Shown here: one piece after another, positions 18,601 through 27,701 of the stretch | Position numbering within the stretch: position 1 is the first letter of the stretch | Layout of the letters: the number at the start of each line of letters is the position of its first letter | Origin: Chryseobacterium rhizosphaerae | Lineage (GTDB): Bacteria > Bacteroidota > Bacteroidia > Flavobacteriales > Weeksellaceae | Assembly (NCBI RefSeq): GCF_003385455.1 | Contig: NZ_QNUF01000001.1 | Location: 186,001 to 250,000, forward strand | DNA length: 64,000 nt | Direction of reading: 5' to 3' | Position numbers and translations under genes: made by a program | Notes under the pieces: generated by a model | The model's database searches: none | What the model was told of the DNA's origin: nothing | What the model saw: the letters and a program-made list of their open reading frames with translations, nothing else

Positions 18601-20673
18601 TATGAAGTCCAGGTAGCCACCAAATGTAATGGAAGTCAGGGAAATTATTCTGCTTCACAGCAATTTACGACTCCAGCAGTCTCCTATTGCCCGATGACAG
18701 GTACAGGAACTAATCATCATATCTCAAATGTAACGGTTACCTCGATCAATCCCGGATTACCGGTTATGAGTAATAATTCCGTACAAACCAATTATACCAG
18801 TTATACAACTCCTAATACCTTGATTACTTTGGAAATCGGATCTACAGCCAATAAAATTTCTGTAGCAAAAGGGTGGACGGGAGCAACAGGAAATGCGGCG
18901 GTTACAGCATGGATTGACTTTAACAGAAACGGACAGTTTGAAAATACTGAAAGAATTCTAATTTCTTCAGCAAGTACCACAACGCCTATTTCTGCGACAT
19001 TTGATGTACCCTCAGGTGCTTATTCAGGGCCATTGACAACTACCATGAGAGTTGTTTTAAGTGGAACAACTCCTGTAATATGCCAAAATGCAATAAACGG
19101 AGAAGTAGAAGACTATGCCGTACAGTTGAAACCATGCAGTACCAGTACACCAACCGGACTTACATTCAATACCATAACTCATAACTCTGCGATCGTTAAC
19201 TGGACTGCAGCGACCAATAACCTTACCTATCTTTTACAGTATAGAGTACAGGGAACAGCTACCTGGACGGATGTATATGTTACTGCTATTCCGCACACGT
19301 TAAACAACCTTGTGCCTTCTGCTACTTATGAAGTACAGGTTGCAGCTAATTGTGGGAGTACAATTGGTACATTTACACCCGTGGGTACATTTTCTACCCG
19401 ATGTGATCCTACACCTCCTAATATTACAATCAGCAATATTACGGCAAGCTCTGCGCTGATTACCTGGAACCCTGCAGTAGTGGGAGTATCCTATATGATG
19501 AGATGGAGAAAAGTTGGAACTACAGGTTGGCCAAATCCGGATATTACCTTGCCTGCAGCTCCTGCCAGTACCTATACACTTGGTAATTTAGCACCATATA
19601 CCAATTATGAAGTACAGATTGCCAACAGATGTGCAGGGGAAACCACATGGAATCCGTATTCAAATCCAGCTGTATTTACAACAGACAGAATATGTGAACT
19701 GCCTCCTCCGGGGCTTACCATAACACAGATATTCCCAACATCCGCATACATCAGATGGGATTCTTTTCCAGGAGCAACCTATGTGCTGAGATATAGAAAA
19801 GTAGGAATCCCAAGTTGGAGTACTATTCAGGTGCCGACGAATACTTATACACTAACAGGGCTTTTGGAGCTCACGAAATATGAAATGCAGGTTGCTAATG
19901 TTTGTAACGGAACTCCGGCTACTTTTACTCCTCTGTATTATTTTACCACTCCTACAGTAGTCTATTGTAAGATGGCGTCGGGAAGTTCGGCAGGAGAGCA
20001 TATTGCTAAAGTTACCGTGAAGCCTAATGGGAAACCTGTCATGGAAAATGCATCAGGAGCTTCAACGTATACAGATTATTCCGGAGTTTCCGGTACGTTT
20101 ATAGAACTTATTCAGGGGTCCGCAGACAATGAAATCAGTATTGAAAAAGCATGGACCGGTCAAAACTATAATGAAGGAATCGCAGTATGGATTGACTTCA
20201 ACAGAAACGGTGAATTTGACATCAATGAACGTGTGTTTAGTTCACCACCAAATACCACGACACCTGTTTCCGGAAGATTCAGTGTGCCTGCAGATGCATT
20301 TGTAAGCATGACAGACTATAAATATGTATTGATGAGGGTAGCTATGCAGAGGGATGGAGTTCCGGCAAACTGTATCAATTTTGGCAATGGGGAAGTGGAG
20401 GATTATTCGGTAAGGATTTCCAGAAAAATAATTCCAAATCCTCTAAACCAGACTGATATTTTGATTTATCCTAATCCTGTAAGTTCCATATTATATGTGA
20501 AAAATATCAGCAAGAGAGCTAAATATAAAATTTATAATGCAGTAGGGCAGGTAGTAGCTGAGGGTATCCTGTTGAATAATCAGATGAATGTAAGTAAACT
20601 CATCCATGGAGTGTATGTAATAGATATTGATAACAACGGAACAACCGTGCAGAAGAAGTTTATCAAAGAATAG
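15652..20673 (+). CDS. Giant secreted reprolysin-like metalloprotease with FN3/GEVED repeats and T9SS sorting domain
   Basis: The 1673-residue product combines the protease half of the gene at 7412 with the repeat half of the gene at 10684. It has a Sec signal ending VQAQ, a propeptide region (~25-190) and a zinc site H352EMGHQLGGNH362 with a downstream GTTIMGYAG Met-turn. Then come FN3-GEVED-FN3-GEVED-FN3-FN3-FN3-GEVED and a type A sorting domain (IYPNPVSSILYV, ending KKFIKE). Each GEVED unit carries a WIDF(D/N)(K/R)NG element and ends GEVEDY. It should be cell-surface-attached or released and may degrade host or environmental protein. Family and secretion route are clear; substrate is unknown. 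Confidence 0.9.
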   Translation: MKKTFTSFLFFCLLVMVQAQWSPTIYNGKETGDGSKTRSYYSLDLPMLRSQLSKAQETGKSAKPVVISLPTLKGKIEQFAVYSFPVVVKELADQYQLGSYVGVGIDDPTKYLRFSLAPNDFQSMIITSEGSEFIEPANAAKTIYSVHPKTQGGKNGFVCSTRERESDHQEIENLYHQGKSFTNQSTDFRRSSDRKYRTLRLAMSVTGEYTQFFGGTVAGALTAINATLTRVNGIFEKDFALHLNLQNYPNVIYTNPNSDPYSPANIGNSPPNFPWSTELQQTLASNVGHANYDIGHLFGASGGGGMAGCIGCVCLDPGNPNPATGNGKGSGYTSPSNNIPQGDTFDVDFVAHEMGHQLGGNHTFMYEYQTPNVQFEPGSGTTIMGYAGVANGNAGTAPSPGGTFDIQPNSDAYFLRNSINQVQTVLTTATCDIETPITNNPPVIAALPTYNIPKGTAFVLTASATDAENDPMTYTWEQADAMLNNTPPIDNINLGNTTSGASFRSVIPSTSPTRYFPKLSSVLAGVLHDTNGWEAVSTVARTTKFSITVRDNHPLANQQQTQSAVQTIIVGNNGPFKVNPTTLYNNGPTNVTWDVVNTNAAPYNAANVKIDFTTDNGVTWNVVAASTPNDGTESLDFSPFPLIVGGTAKIRVSAINNVFYAVGNAPIETLPICSTTNPPGGVVVSAITQTSATITWNASFNATYVVRYRVVGTANWTTYTPTPITNTVSLTGLTAGTHYEVQIANICSGVTGPFSAVTVFMTPYCTATSSNTGNGYISNVTVSGTNAYTMSNDSGANNYTDYSTIATKLITLVRGTANNTVSVSKSWPAAMSNKAVSVWIDFDKNGTFDTAERILNNSNNQTTPVTTIFQVPATAYAGTLTTRMRVVLRDMNNPAACASFANGEVEDYAVKIIDIPACTSAAPSNITITNLTPTSANISWMATTGATYILRYRKVGTATWTTINPVPAPVNNYTIQGLTEQTQYEVQVATKCNGSQGNYSASQQFTTPAVSYCPMTGTGTNHHISNVTVTSINPGLPVMSNNSVQTNYTSYTTPNTLITLEIGSTANKISVAKGWTGATGNAAVTAWIDFNRNGQFENTERILISSASTTTPISATFDVPSGAYSGPLTTTMRVVLSGTTPVICQNAINGEVEDYAVQLKPCSTSTPTGLTFNTITHNSAIVNWTAATNNLTYLLQYRVQGTATWTDVYVTAIPHTLNNLVPSATYEVQVAANCGSTIGTFTPVGTFSTRCDPTPPNITISNITASSALITWNPAVVGVSYMMRWRKVGTTGWPNPDITLPAAPASTYTLGNLAPYTNYEVQIANRCAGETTWNPYSNPAVFTTDRICELPPPGLTITQIFPTSAYIRWDSFPGATYVLRYRKVGIPSWSTIQVPTNTYTLTGLLELTKYEMQVANVCNGTPATFTPLYYFTTPTVVYCKMASGSSAGEHIAKVTVKPNGKPVMENASGASTYTDYSGVSGTFIELIQGSADNEISIEKAWTGQNYNEGIAVWIDFNRNGEFDINERVFSSPPNTTTPVSGRFSVPADAFVSMTDYKYVLMRVAMQRDGVPANCINFGNGEVEDYSVRISRKIIPNPLNQTDILIYPNPVSSILYVKNISKRAKYKIYNAVGQVVAEGILLNNQMNVSKLIHGVYVIDIDNNGTTVQKKFIKE

Positions 20674-20690
20674 TTTTTAGATTTTTTAAT

Positions 20691-20731
20691 AAAAGAACTC
20701 GTTAGAATTTTCTAACGAGTTCTTTTTTATT
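20691..20731. terminator. Bidirectional terminator between the protease gene and coaE
   Basis: AAAAGAACTCGTTAGA (20691-20706) pairs perfectly with TCTAACGAGTTCTTTT (20711-20726) around ATTT. T runs flank it on both strands, so it can end both convergent transcripts. It abuts the coaE stop. Confidence 0.88.
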
Positions 20732-21356
20732 CTATACTAAAGACGATTTTTTCCGTCTGTTCTTTTAAATCTTCAAGATTGGTATTGTTATAGATTACAC
20801 AATCCGCTATTTTGATTTTATCTTTTTCAGGCATTTGCTTTTCCATAATTGTTTCTACCTCCCGGTAGGTTTTATGGTCTCTGTCCATGACCCTCTTAAT
20901 TCTGATATTATCTTCTGCAGTGACCAGAAGGGATTTATAACATTGTCTGTTTAATTTTAACTCAAACAACAATGCCGTTTCTTTAAAAACTAAATATTTG
21001 GTCTGTTTTCGTATCCAATTCTCAAAATCAATACGTACAGCAGGATGAATAATTTCATTTAATTTTTGAAGCAGATCTTTATTATTAAAAACCTTATCTG
21101 CTACAAATTTCCTGTCATATAAACCCTCTTTATCATATGACTGCTCTCCGAGGAGTTCTTTGATCCGGATCTGTAAATCCTTATCGTCATTGACAATTGT
21201 TTTAGCCCGGTCATCAGAATAGTAAACCGGAAAGCCCAATTCCTCAATAAAACGGGCAACTGTTGTCTTTCCCGAGCCTATACCTCCCGTTAATCCAATG
21301 ATCTTGGGTGATGGTTCCGGTTCGGTCTGTTGTGTCTCTGAATGTAATTCTTCCAT
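20727..21356 (-). CDS. coaE: Dephospho-CoA kinase
   Basis: CoaE phosphorylates the 3'-hydroxyl of dephospho-CoA, the last step of coenzyme A synthesis in the cytoplasm. The 209-residue protein has the P-loop GLTGGIGSGKTT near residues 21-32, the downstream GFPVYYSDDRAK segment and the lid-region HPAVR motif, all characteristic of the family. An N-terminal extension of ~17 Glu/Pro-rich residues precedes the usual start. It is the last gene of a four-gene minus-strand run (ruvB, paiB-like, MBL hydrolase, coaE) with a 9-base gap to the upstream gene. Confidence 0.93.
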   Translation of the reverse strand: MEELHSETQQTEPEPSPKIIGLTGGIGSGKTTVARFIEELGFPVYYSDDRAKTIVNDDKDLQIRIKELLGEQSYDKEGLYDRKFVADKVFNNKDLLQKLNEIIHPAVRIDFENWIRKQTKYLVFKETALLFELKLNRQCYKSLLVTAEDNIRIKRVMDRDHKTYREVETIMEKQMPEKDKIKIADCVIYNNTNLEDLKEQTEKIVFSIE

Positions 21357-21365
21357 AATTAAAAA

Positions 21366-22232
21366 TTAATATCCAAAAACATCATTAAAGGTGAATGTTT
21401 CATCAAGTCTTACTCCTTTTTCCGTCATCTTAAGGCTTGCCAGTTCATTATGGGCATCGTGTTCTAAAAACAATAGATATTCGTTATCTACACATTGTTT
21501 CAGGAATTTCCCTTTTTCTTCTAAAGTTAAAAGAGGTCTTGTATCATATCCCATTACATAAACCTGATTCACATGTCCGGCAGTAGGAATAAGATCCGCT
21601 GCGAAAACAACTGTTTTTTCCTGATATTGGATTACCGGAAGCATTTGTTTTTCCGTATGTCCATCTACAAAGATGACATCCATTTTTAAGTCCGGAGCAA
21701 AACCGTAATTTCCGGTAGTAGGAAGGGGAAGAAAATTCAATTGGCCACTTTCCTGTATCGGAATAATATTTTCCTTCAGGAAACTTGCCTTTTCTCTTGC
21801 ATTAGGCTCTGTTGCCCATTTCCAGTGATTTTCATTAGTCCAGAATTGCGCATTTTTAAAAGCAGGTCTGTATCCCGTTCTGTCATCATTCCATTCTATG
21901 GCTCCACCACAGTGGTCAAAATGAAGATGAGTAAGGAATACATCTGTGATATCTTCCTTTACAAAACCATATTTTTTTAAATTTTTATCCAGGTTATCAT
22001 CTCCCCAAAGAGAATAATGTCCAAAGAATTTATCATCCTGCTTATTACCCAGACCACAGTCTACCAGGATTAATTTTTTACCGTCTTCAATAAGAAGAGA
22101 ACGGGTTCCGAGTTCAATTAGATTTTTTTCGTCTGCTGGGTTTGTTTTTTCCCACAGACTCTTTGGGACGACTCCAAACATGGCACCGCCATCCAGTTTA
22201 AATTTTCCACATTGTATTGGATATAGCTTCAT
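21366..22232 (-). CDS. MBL-fold metallo-hydrolase
   Basis: This 288-residue cytoplasmic protein carries the metallo-beta-lactamase fold motif TH102LH104FD106H107 that binds two metal ions, with a later conserved HxxH-like region (DGHTEKQM) and FAADL. It resembles the quorum-quenching lactonase/AHL-type and general MBL hydrolase group of about 280-300 residues, but the substrate cannot be assigned. It is 11 bases from the PaiB-like gene upstream and 9 bases from coaE downstream, so it is co-transcribed. Confidence 0.82.
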   Translation of the reverse strand: MKLYPIQCGKFKLDGGAMFGVVPKSLWEKTNPADEKNLIELGTRSLLIEDGKKLILVDCGLGNKQDDKFFGHYSLWGDDNLDKNLKKYGFVKEDITDVFLTHLHFDHCGGAIEWNDDRTGYRPAFKNAQFWTNENHWKWATEPNAREKASFLKENIIPIQESGQLNFLPLPTTGNYGFAPDLKMDVIFVDGHTEKQMLPVIQYQEKTVVFAADLIPTAGHVNQVYVMGYDTRPLLTLEEKGKFLKQCVDNEYLLFLEHDAHNELASLKMTEKGVRLDETFTFNDVFGY

Positions 22233-22243
22233 ATATATTTTGA

Positions 22244-22855
22244 TTATTTTTTTATTAATTTCATTTTCCCAGCAATTTTTCTGGAATTATCATCTGATGT
22301 TTCAAGTTGAGAGATAATATTGTCAAAATCACTTTCTTTTCTATTTTGAGAAAGCTTTTGTTTAATGAATATCTCTGTAGGGATGATCTTAATACCAAAG
22401 GCTCCTTTCATTTCTTTTTCTACAAACTCTTTTCCCATATCTTTCACCATCATCGGGCATTGCTGAAATTTTTCATATTTGGATGTTAATTTATCTAAAT
22501 GAGCATAAAGTTCATCATGATCCATCAATTCTACATTTCCGCGGATCTGTACTGCTTCATAATTCCATGTAGAAACATTAACGTGATCATACCAGCTGCT
22601 TGATATATAAGCATGCGCACCCAAGAAATCACACAACACTTCATCCCCGTTTTTCAAGATTTTTGCCTGAGGATTAGCTCGGGAAATATGAGTTTCAATA
22701 TAAGAATTTTCCGGATTATCCTCATTAAGCATCATCATAGAATGAGTAGCGCGAATTTTATCAACAGAAGAAATTAATAAAGCGAAAGAATTTTCACTGA
22801 TAATTGCTTTCATTACATTAAAATCTTCACTTCTGTATAATTTAGGTATAAACAT
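22244..22855 (-). CDS. PaiB-like FMN-binding protein
   Basis: The 203-residue product resembles the PaiB family of FMN-binding split-barrel proteins, known in Bacillus as negative regulators of protease and sporulation genes. The family hallmark YISSSWYDHVNVSTWNY is present near residues 80-96, preceded by SRANPQAK. In many species the gene lies beside an acetyltransferase (PaiA); here the neighbours are ruvB and an MBL hydrolase. The family is well supported; a regulatory role in this organism is unproven. Confidence 0.82.
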   Translation of the reverse strand: MFIPKLYRSEDFNVMKAIISENSFALLISSVDKIRATHSMMMLNEDNPENSYIETHISRANPQAKILKNGDEVLCDFLGAHAYISSSWYDHVNVSTWNYEAVQIRGNVELMDHDELYAHLDKLTSKYEKFQQCPMMVKDMGKEFVEKEMKGAFGIKIIPTEIFIKQKLSQNRKESDFDNIISQLETSDDNSRKIAGKMKLIKK

Positions 22856-22885
22856 AAATCCGTAATACTTTTTCTGTTATTAAAT

Positions 22886-23908
22886 CTAAAAAAGCTCTCC
22901 CGGGCCTTTAGGTCTTGATATATTCAAATGGATATAAGCCTTTTCTGTAACCTCCCTTCCTCTTGGAGTCCTGATAATAAAGCCTTCCTGAATTAAAAAT
23001 GGTTCGTATACTTCCTCCAATGTTTCCGGGTTTTCTCCAATCGATGTTGCCAGTGCGGAAATCCCAACAGGCTTTCCTCTGAAGTTTTCTATCATGACAC
23101 GCATAATCTTATTATCCATTTCATCCAGGCCAAACTCATCTACATTGAGAGAGTTGAGTGCATATTTTGTAATATTAATTTCAACTTCCCCATTACCTTT
23201 GATCTCTGCAAAATCACGAACCCTCCTTAGGAGTGCATTCGCAATTCTGGGAGTTCCACGGCTTCTTCTGGCGACCTCTATAGCGGCATCTTCATAGATT
23301 TTTACCCCTAAAACTCTGGCACTTCTCTGGATAATCATAGATAAAAGCTCAATAGAATAATATTCCAGTCTGCTTTGAATTCCAAATCTTGCCAGCATTG
23401 GTTTGGTAAGCATACCACTTCTGGTTGTTGCTCCCACTAGCGTAAAAGGGTTCAGTCCAATTTGAACACTTCTTGCATTAGGCCCTGTTTCCAGCATAAT
23501 GTCAATTTTGTAATCTTCCATTGCTGAATACAGATATTCCTCCACAACAGGGGAAAGACGATGGATCTCGTCAATGAAAAGAACATCATTTTCTTCCAGA
23601 TTAGTCAGTAAGCCTGCCAAACTGCCGGGCTTATCCAAAACGGGACCTGAGGTAATCTTACAGTTTACCCCAAGTTCATTAGCAATAATATTGGCCAATG
23701 TTGTTTTTCCCAGACCCGGAGGGCCATGTAAAAGGACATGATCAAGTGCTCCGCCCCGTCTTTTGGCTGCGGAAACAAAAACTTCAAGATTTTCCAGCGT
23801 TTTCCTCTGTCCTGCAAAATCTTTAAAGCTCTGGGGACGCATCTGTTCTTCCTGCATCAGCTCCTCGCGTGAGTAGTTTTCCTTATCTGGATGTAAAAAA
23901 TCTGGCAT
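22886..23908 (-). CDS. ruvB: Holliday junction branch migration helicase RuvB
   Basis: RuvB is the AAA+ motor that drives branch migration of Holliday junctions with RuvA and hands them to RuvC during recombinational repair. The 340-residue protein has Walker [10 protein letters not shown], Walker [10 protein letters not shown], sensor GATTRSGML, the arginine-finger region ARFG and the C-terminal winged helix with TPRGREVT. Length is normal. It is the first gene of the minus-strand run and has a TATCTTTG -7 element just upstream. Confidence 0.95.
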   Translation of the reverse strand: MPDFLHPDKENYSREELMQEEQMRPQSFKDFAGQRKTLENLEVFVSAAKRRGGALDHVLLHGPPGLGKTTLANIIANELGVNCKITSGPVLDKPGSLAGLLTNLEENDVLFIDEIHRLSPVVEEYLYSAMEDYKIDIMLETGPNARSVQIGLNPFTLVGATTRSGMLTKPMLARFGIQSRLEYYSIELLSMIIQRSARVLGVKIYEDAAIEVARRSRGTPRIANALLRRVRDFAEIKGNGEVEINITKYALNSLNVDEFGLDEMDNKIMRVMIENFRGKPVGISALATSIGENPETLEEVYEPFLIQEGFIIRTPRGREVTEKAYIHLNISRPKGPGELF

Positions 23909-23927
23909 TAATTCATTTCATTTACTT

Positions 23928-23935
23928 CAAAGATA
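23928..23935 (-). promoter_or_regulatory. -7 element of the ruvB operon
   Basis: The plus-strand CAAAGATA reads TATCTTTG on the minus strand, 20 bases upstream of the ruvB ATG. No clear -33 element was found. Confidence 0.55.
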
Positions 23936-23941
23936 GGAATT

Positions 23942-24214
23942 TTAGACTAAGGTTGAAGCTTAGATTAATAAAACGTTGAATTGAGAATAAGGTTTATGCT
24001 AAGATTAAGAGCAGGATGTAGAATGAGTAGAGCTAAGGCCCATAAATTGAGATTTTTTAAGTATTTTTGAGAGAGAAAAATATTGATAATTGATAGCATA
24101 TTTTTCAGAAAATGATTGTTTAGAGAGATAAAAGTTGATGACTCCCACTAATTACAAATTCAATTTGAAGAGAGGAGATCAGCCTTAGTTTAAATCTTAG
24201 CCTTAATCTAAAAA
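23942..24214. repeat. Degenerate TAAG/CTTA-rich inverted repeats between ruvB and hutI
   Basis: The ~308-base gap has no ORF. Its ends carry imperfect inverted copies: TTAGACTAAGG at 23942-23952 and CCTTAATCTAA at 24201-24211 (one mismatch over 11 bases). Further degenerate copies of CTAAGATTAAG and CTTAGATTAA lie inside. It could be a worn-down miniature element or a dispersed intergenic repeat; no transposase or target duplication is visible. Confidence 0.4.
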
Positions 24215-24216
24215 AA

Positions 24217-25443
24217 ATGAAATTAATAGGACCATTTAAGCAGATAGTAACACTTGCTAACTTACCATTAAGAGGAAAACTTTCCGATGAACAGCTGGAA
24301 ATTATTGCTGATGGAGGAATTCTGGTAGATAGCAATATCATTCAGAAAGTAGGGAGTTTTGAAGATCTTAAGATCGGAAATCCTGATGCAGAAATTCAGA
24401 AGATAGAAGGAGAACAGGTTGTCCTTCCTGCATTGGTAGATTCTCATACCCATATTTGTTTCGGAGGAAACCGTGCCAATGATTTTGCAATGCGTAATGC
24501 CGGAAAAACATATCTGGAAATTGCTGAAAGTGGTGGCGGGATCTGGAGCTCTGTACAACATACAAGAAATGCTTCAGAAGAAGAATTGCTCACCACCTTA
24601 CTGGAAAGGATTAATTTTCTGATTGATCTCGGAATTACTACCATTGAGGTAAAGAGCGGGTATGGACTAGATGTGGAAAATGAGCTGAAAATGCTTCGTA
24701 TCATTAAAAGAGCCCAGGAATCTACCCCGGCTACTTTAGTTCCCACCTGTCTTTCTGCGCATTTGAAACCAAGAGATTTTGAAGGCAGCAATCCCGAATA
24801 TCTGGAATACATTCTCACTGAAATTTTACCCAAAGTAAAAGAAGAAGGTTTGGCGCGCCGTGTTGATATCTTTATTGAGAAATCTGCGTTCCAGCCGGAA
24901 GAAAGTAAAGCTTTTTTGCTTAAAACTAAATCTTTAGGTTTTGAAATTACGGTTCATGCAGACCAGTTTACCCCTGGAAGTTCGAGAATTGCTGTAGAAG
25001 TAGGTGCGAAATCTGCAGACCATTTAGAAGCTACTGTTGATGAAGATATAGCCTTTTTAGCACAATCTGATACTGTAGCAACGGCCCTTCCGGGAGCCAG
25101 CTTAGGTTTGGGGGAGAAGTTTACTCCGGCCAGGAAGTTATTAGATGCAGGCGCTATTGTTGCCATCGCCAGTGACTGGAATCCGGGATCAGCCCCAATG
25201 GGGAATTTAATTACCCAGGCTTCCATATTGGCTACTTTTCAAAAACTGACAACAGCTGAGGTATGGGCGGGAATGACGTTCCGTGCGGCATTTGCACTTA
25301 ACCTGGAAGATCGTGGAACCCTGGAAGTAGGTAAAAAAGCTGATTTTGTTACTTTTAAGACTCATAATTTCCAGAATGTACTTTATAATCAGGGAAGTTT
25401 GAAAGCTGAACACGTGTATATTAATGGAAATCTGATAGGGTAA
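24217..25443 (+). CDS. hutI: Imidazolonepropionase
   Basis: HutI hydrolyses imidazolone-5-propionate to N-formimidoyl-L-glutamate, the third step of histidine degradation. The 408-residue protein is an amidohydrolase: metal ligands H77-T-H79 in DSHTHICFGG, a substrate segment ESGGGIWSSVQHTR, a later metal histidine in HADQFTPG and the catalytic aspartate in ASDWNPGSAP. The length fits the family. It is followed 19 bases later by a DUF695-type gene and then hutG, all in the same direction. Confidence 0.95.
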   Translation: MKLIGPFKQIVTLANLPLRGKLSDEQLEIIADGGILVDSNIIQKVGSFEDLKIGNPDAEIQKIEGEQVVLPALVDSHTHICFGGNRANDFAMRNAGKTYLEIAESGGGIWSSVQHTRNASEEELLTTLLERINFLIDLGITTIEVKSGYGLDVENELKMLRIIKRAQESTPATLVPTCLSAHLKPRDFEGSNPEYLEYILTEILPKVKEEGLARRVDIFIEKSAFQPEESKAFLLKTKSLGFEITVHADQFTPGSSRIAVEVGAKSADHLEATVDEDIAFLAQSDTVATALPGASLGLGEKFTPARKLLDAGAIVAIASDWNPGSAPMGNLITQASILATFQKLTTAEVWAGMTFRAAFALNLEDRGTLEVGKKADFVTFKTHNFQNVLYNQGSLKAEHVYINGNLIG

Positions 25444-25462
25444 GTAAAAGGCTATTCAGGAT

Positions 25463-26539
25463 ATGGAGGAAAAAGAATTTAAGGAAAGGCTTGAGTACAA
25501 AGATTTTTGGGACTGGTTTTTAACGATGGAAAAGAAATTCTTTGAAGTTGTAAAAGAAGGCGAACAGGAAGCTATTGAAAAAGACTTTTTTAATATCATT
25601 TCTCCTAAACTTAATCAAGTCAATGAGGGGTATTATTTCCTTACCGGAATGTTTGATGAGGATACAGCAGAATTGATTATTACCGTAGAAGGAGAAGTGA
25701 AAAATATCGTCTTCGCTGAAGAACTTATTGAAGCTGCTCCCAAGCTTAACCATTGGATATTTACAGCTTTAAAACCAGCAATAGATATACAAAATGTAAA
25801 TATAGAGCTGGGAAATCATAAATTCTCAAAGGATACTGTTTCTTTTTATGCCAACGAACAGGAAGAATATCCGGATGAGATTGATCTTGTGTTTGTGTAT
25901 CAGGGGACTGCTGAAAATAAAAAGGCAGTCACTACAGGAGTTTGTGTTCTTTTAGATAATTTTTTGGGAGAATTAAACTTTGCAACGCAAATCGACACCT
26001 TTACGGTTATAGGAATAGATCAGGCGGAGAAAGAGCTTGTCCCCATTGAAAAGCTGAAGGACTTTCTGGATTGGAGAGAAAGGGAGTTTATCGAGAAGTA
26101 CAAAAGTATAGAGAGGGATGATAAAGAAGAAAAATTTTCTATTCTCAGGGCATATCTGGAAAATAACAGACCCCTTATTGCCTGTATGAATCTCTCTTTA
26201 TTACAATATGATGCCAAGGCTTCTTATCCATGGGTTTCAGTACTTAAAATCCACTATAATGGAGATGATAATGATGGACTCCCTGAAAAAGAAGATTTTG
26301 AAAAATTAAACGATATTGAAAATAAAGCTATTGAAGAACTGAAAAAAGGGGGCTATTTATATATAGGAAGGGAAAGTGCGGACAATATAAAGGAAAGTTT
26401 TTTTGTGGGTAAAGACTTTAGACGGGCTTCTAAAGTTTTTAAAACAATCATACAGGATAATCCTGGATATGAAATATCATTTGGAATCTTCAAAGATAAA
26501 TACTGGCAATATTTTAAAGATTATGAAAATGCCCATTAA
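25463..26539 (+). CDS. DUF695-type protein of unknown function
   Basis: This 358-residue protein is acidic and Glu/Lys-rich, with no signal peptide or membrane segment. The C-terminal third (YPWVSVLKIHYNG, GLPEKEDFEKLNDIE, then GG-x-YIGRES) resembles the DUF695 domain. The first half resembles the N-terminal part found in DUF695 proteins of Bacteroidota. It sits between hutI and hutG, so it may be co-transcribed with histidine-degradation genes, but nothing in the sequence ties it to that pathway. The function is unknown. Confidence 0.7.
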   Translation: MEEKEFKERLEYKDFWDWFLTMEKKFFEVVKEGEQEAIEKDFFNIISPKLNQVNEGYYFLTGMFDEDTAELIITVEGEVKNIVFAEELIEAAPKLNHWIFTALKPAIDIQNVNIELGNHKFSKDTVSFYANEQEEYPDEIDLVFVYQGTAENKKAVTTGVCVLLDNFLGELNFATQIDTFTVIGIDQAEKELVPIEKLKDFLDWREREFIEKYKSIERDDKEEKFSILRAYLENNRPLIACMNLSLLQYDAKASYPWVSVLKIHYNGDDNDGLPEKEDFEKLNDIENKAIEELKKGGYLYIGRESADNIKESFFVGKDFRRASKVFKTIIQDNPGYEISFGIFKDKYWQYFKDYENAH

Positions 26540-26639
26540 AGGCAAATGATACAATAAAAAAAGTAGTTTTATATATAAACAATATTGGTTAGCTTTACTG
26601 AATATAACTATGTAAATACAATTGAATTTTTAAAGAATT

Positions 26640-27563
26640 ATGGTTCAAAATATTTGGCAGGGTAGATGGGATGGAGAAGAGCTTCTTTTCCACAGAATAT
26701 TTCAAAGAGTAAAAGAAGAGCAGAATTACGATAACATTTCACCTAATGATTTCGTTCTGCATGGTTTCGCAGTAGACGAAGGAGTAAGAAGAAATAAAGG
26801 CAGGCAGGGTGCTAAAGATGCCCCGGATGTGATCAGGAAAAACATGTCTAATTTTCCGGTAGTACTTCCTGACTTTTCCATGCTGGATTTCGGGAATATT
26901 ACCTGCGAAGACGGTCATTTGGAAAATGCACAGAATAGTCTTGCCAAGAATGTTTCTAAAGTTCTTTTAAAGGGCGGAAAATCTTTAGTGCTCAGCGGAG
27001 GTCATGAAGTGACCTACGCTCATTATCTGGGGCTAAAAACAGCCTTTCCGGAGCAGAAAATAGGAATCATCAATATAGATGCCCATTTTGATAACAGACA
27101 GCCCGAAAAAGAGGTAGGTCCAAGTTCCGGAACGGGGTTTTGGCAGATTGCACAGGAAGGACCAATCAATTCCCTTCATATCGGAATCCAGAGGAATTCA
27201 AATACCTTAAAACTTTTTGATACCGCCCATCAGTATGGGATGAAATATATTCTTGCTGACGAACTTTTTTTTGAAAACCTTCCTTCTATTTATCAGCGTA
27301 TTGATGAGCTGTTAGACAATGTTGATTTCGCTTATCTTACCATTTGTATGGATGTTTTTAATGCTTCTATCGCTCCCGGAGTTTCAGCTTCAGCATATAA
27401 TGGTATCTTTGCAGATGCAACCTTTATGCATTTTTACAGGCATATTTTAAAAAATAACAAACTTGTTGCGCTGGATGTGGCTGAAGTGAACCCTTCTTTC
27501 GATATTCAGGATCGAACGGCGAGGCTGGCAGCATGTCTGGTAAATGAATGGCTGATGATGTAA
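26640..27563 (+). CDS. hutG: Formimidoylglutamase
   Basis: HutG hydrolyses N-formimidoyl-glutamate to glutamate and formamide, the last step of one histidine-degradation route. The 307-residue protein is of the arginase/ureohydrolase family with the binuclear manganese motifs GGHEVTY, DAHFDNR and CMDVFNASIAPG. Neighbouring hutI supports the substrate choice over arginase or agmatinase. The gap upstream is 100 bases and holds no clear promoter, so it may be read from the hutI transcript. Confidence 0.9.
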   Translation: MVQNIWQGRWDGEELLFHRIFQRVKEEQNYDNISPNDFVLHGFAVDEGVRRNKGRQGAKDAPDVIRKNMSNFPVVLPDFSMLDFGNITCEDGHLENAQNSLAKNVSKVLLKGGKSLVLSGGHEVTYAHYLGLKTAFPEQKIGIINIDAHFDNRQPEKEVGPSSGTGFWQIAQEGPINSLHIGIQRNSNTLKLFDTAHQYGMKYILADELFFENLPSIYQRIDELLDNVDFAYLTICMDVFNASIAPGVSASAYNGIFADATFMHFYRHILKNNKLVALDVAEVNPSFDIQDRTARLAACLVNEWLMM

Positions 27564-27701
27564 AGATAAAGTTATATTCTTCCGATAGAGAAAATCACTA
27601 TTTTATTTATCCTTAAGGAACGAAATTTGCTGATCTTTTCCGTGCTTTTACATAAAAGCGCGAATAAATTCATTAGCTGAATTTAAAACAGAAATTATAT
27701 T

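Noticed and set aside
7412..20673. CRISPR or satellite array suggested by repeated motifs
   Set aside because: The repeats are coding FN3 and GEVED modules of 80-150 residues, diverged at DNA level, not short identical repeats with spacers.
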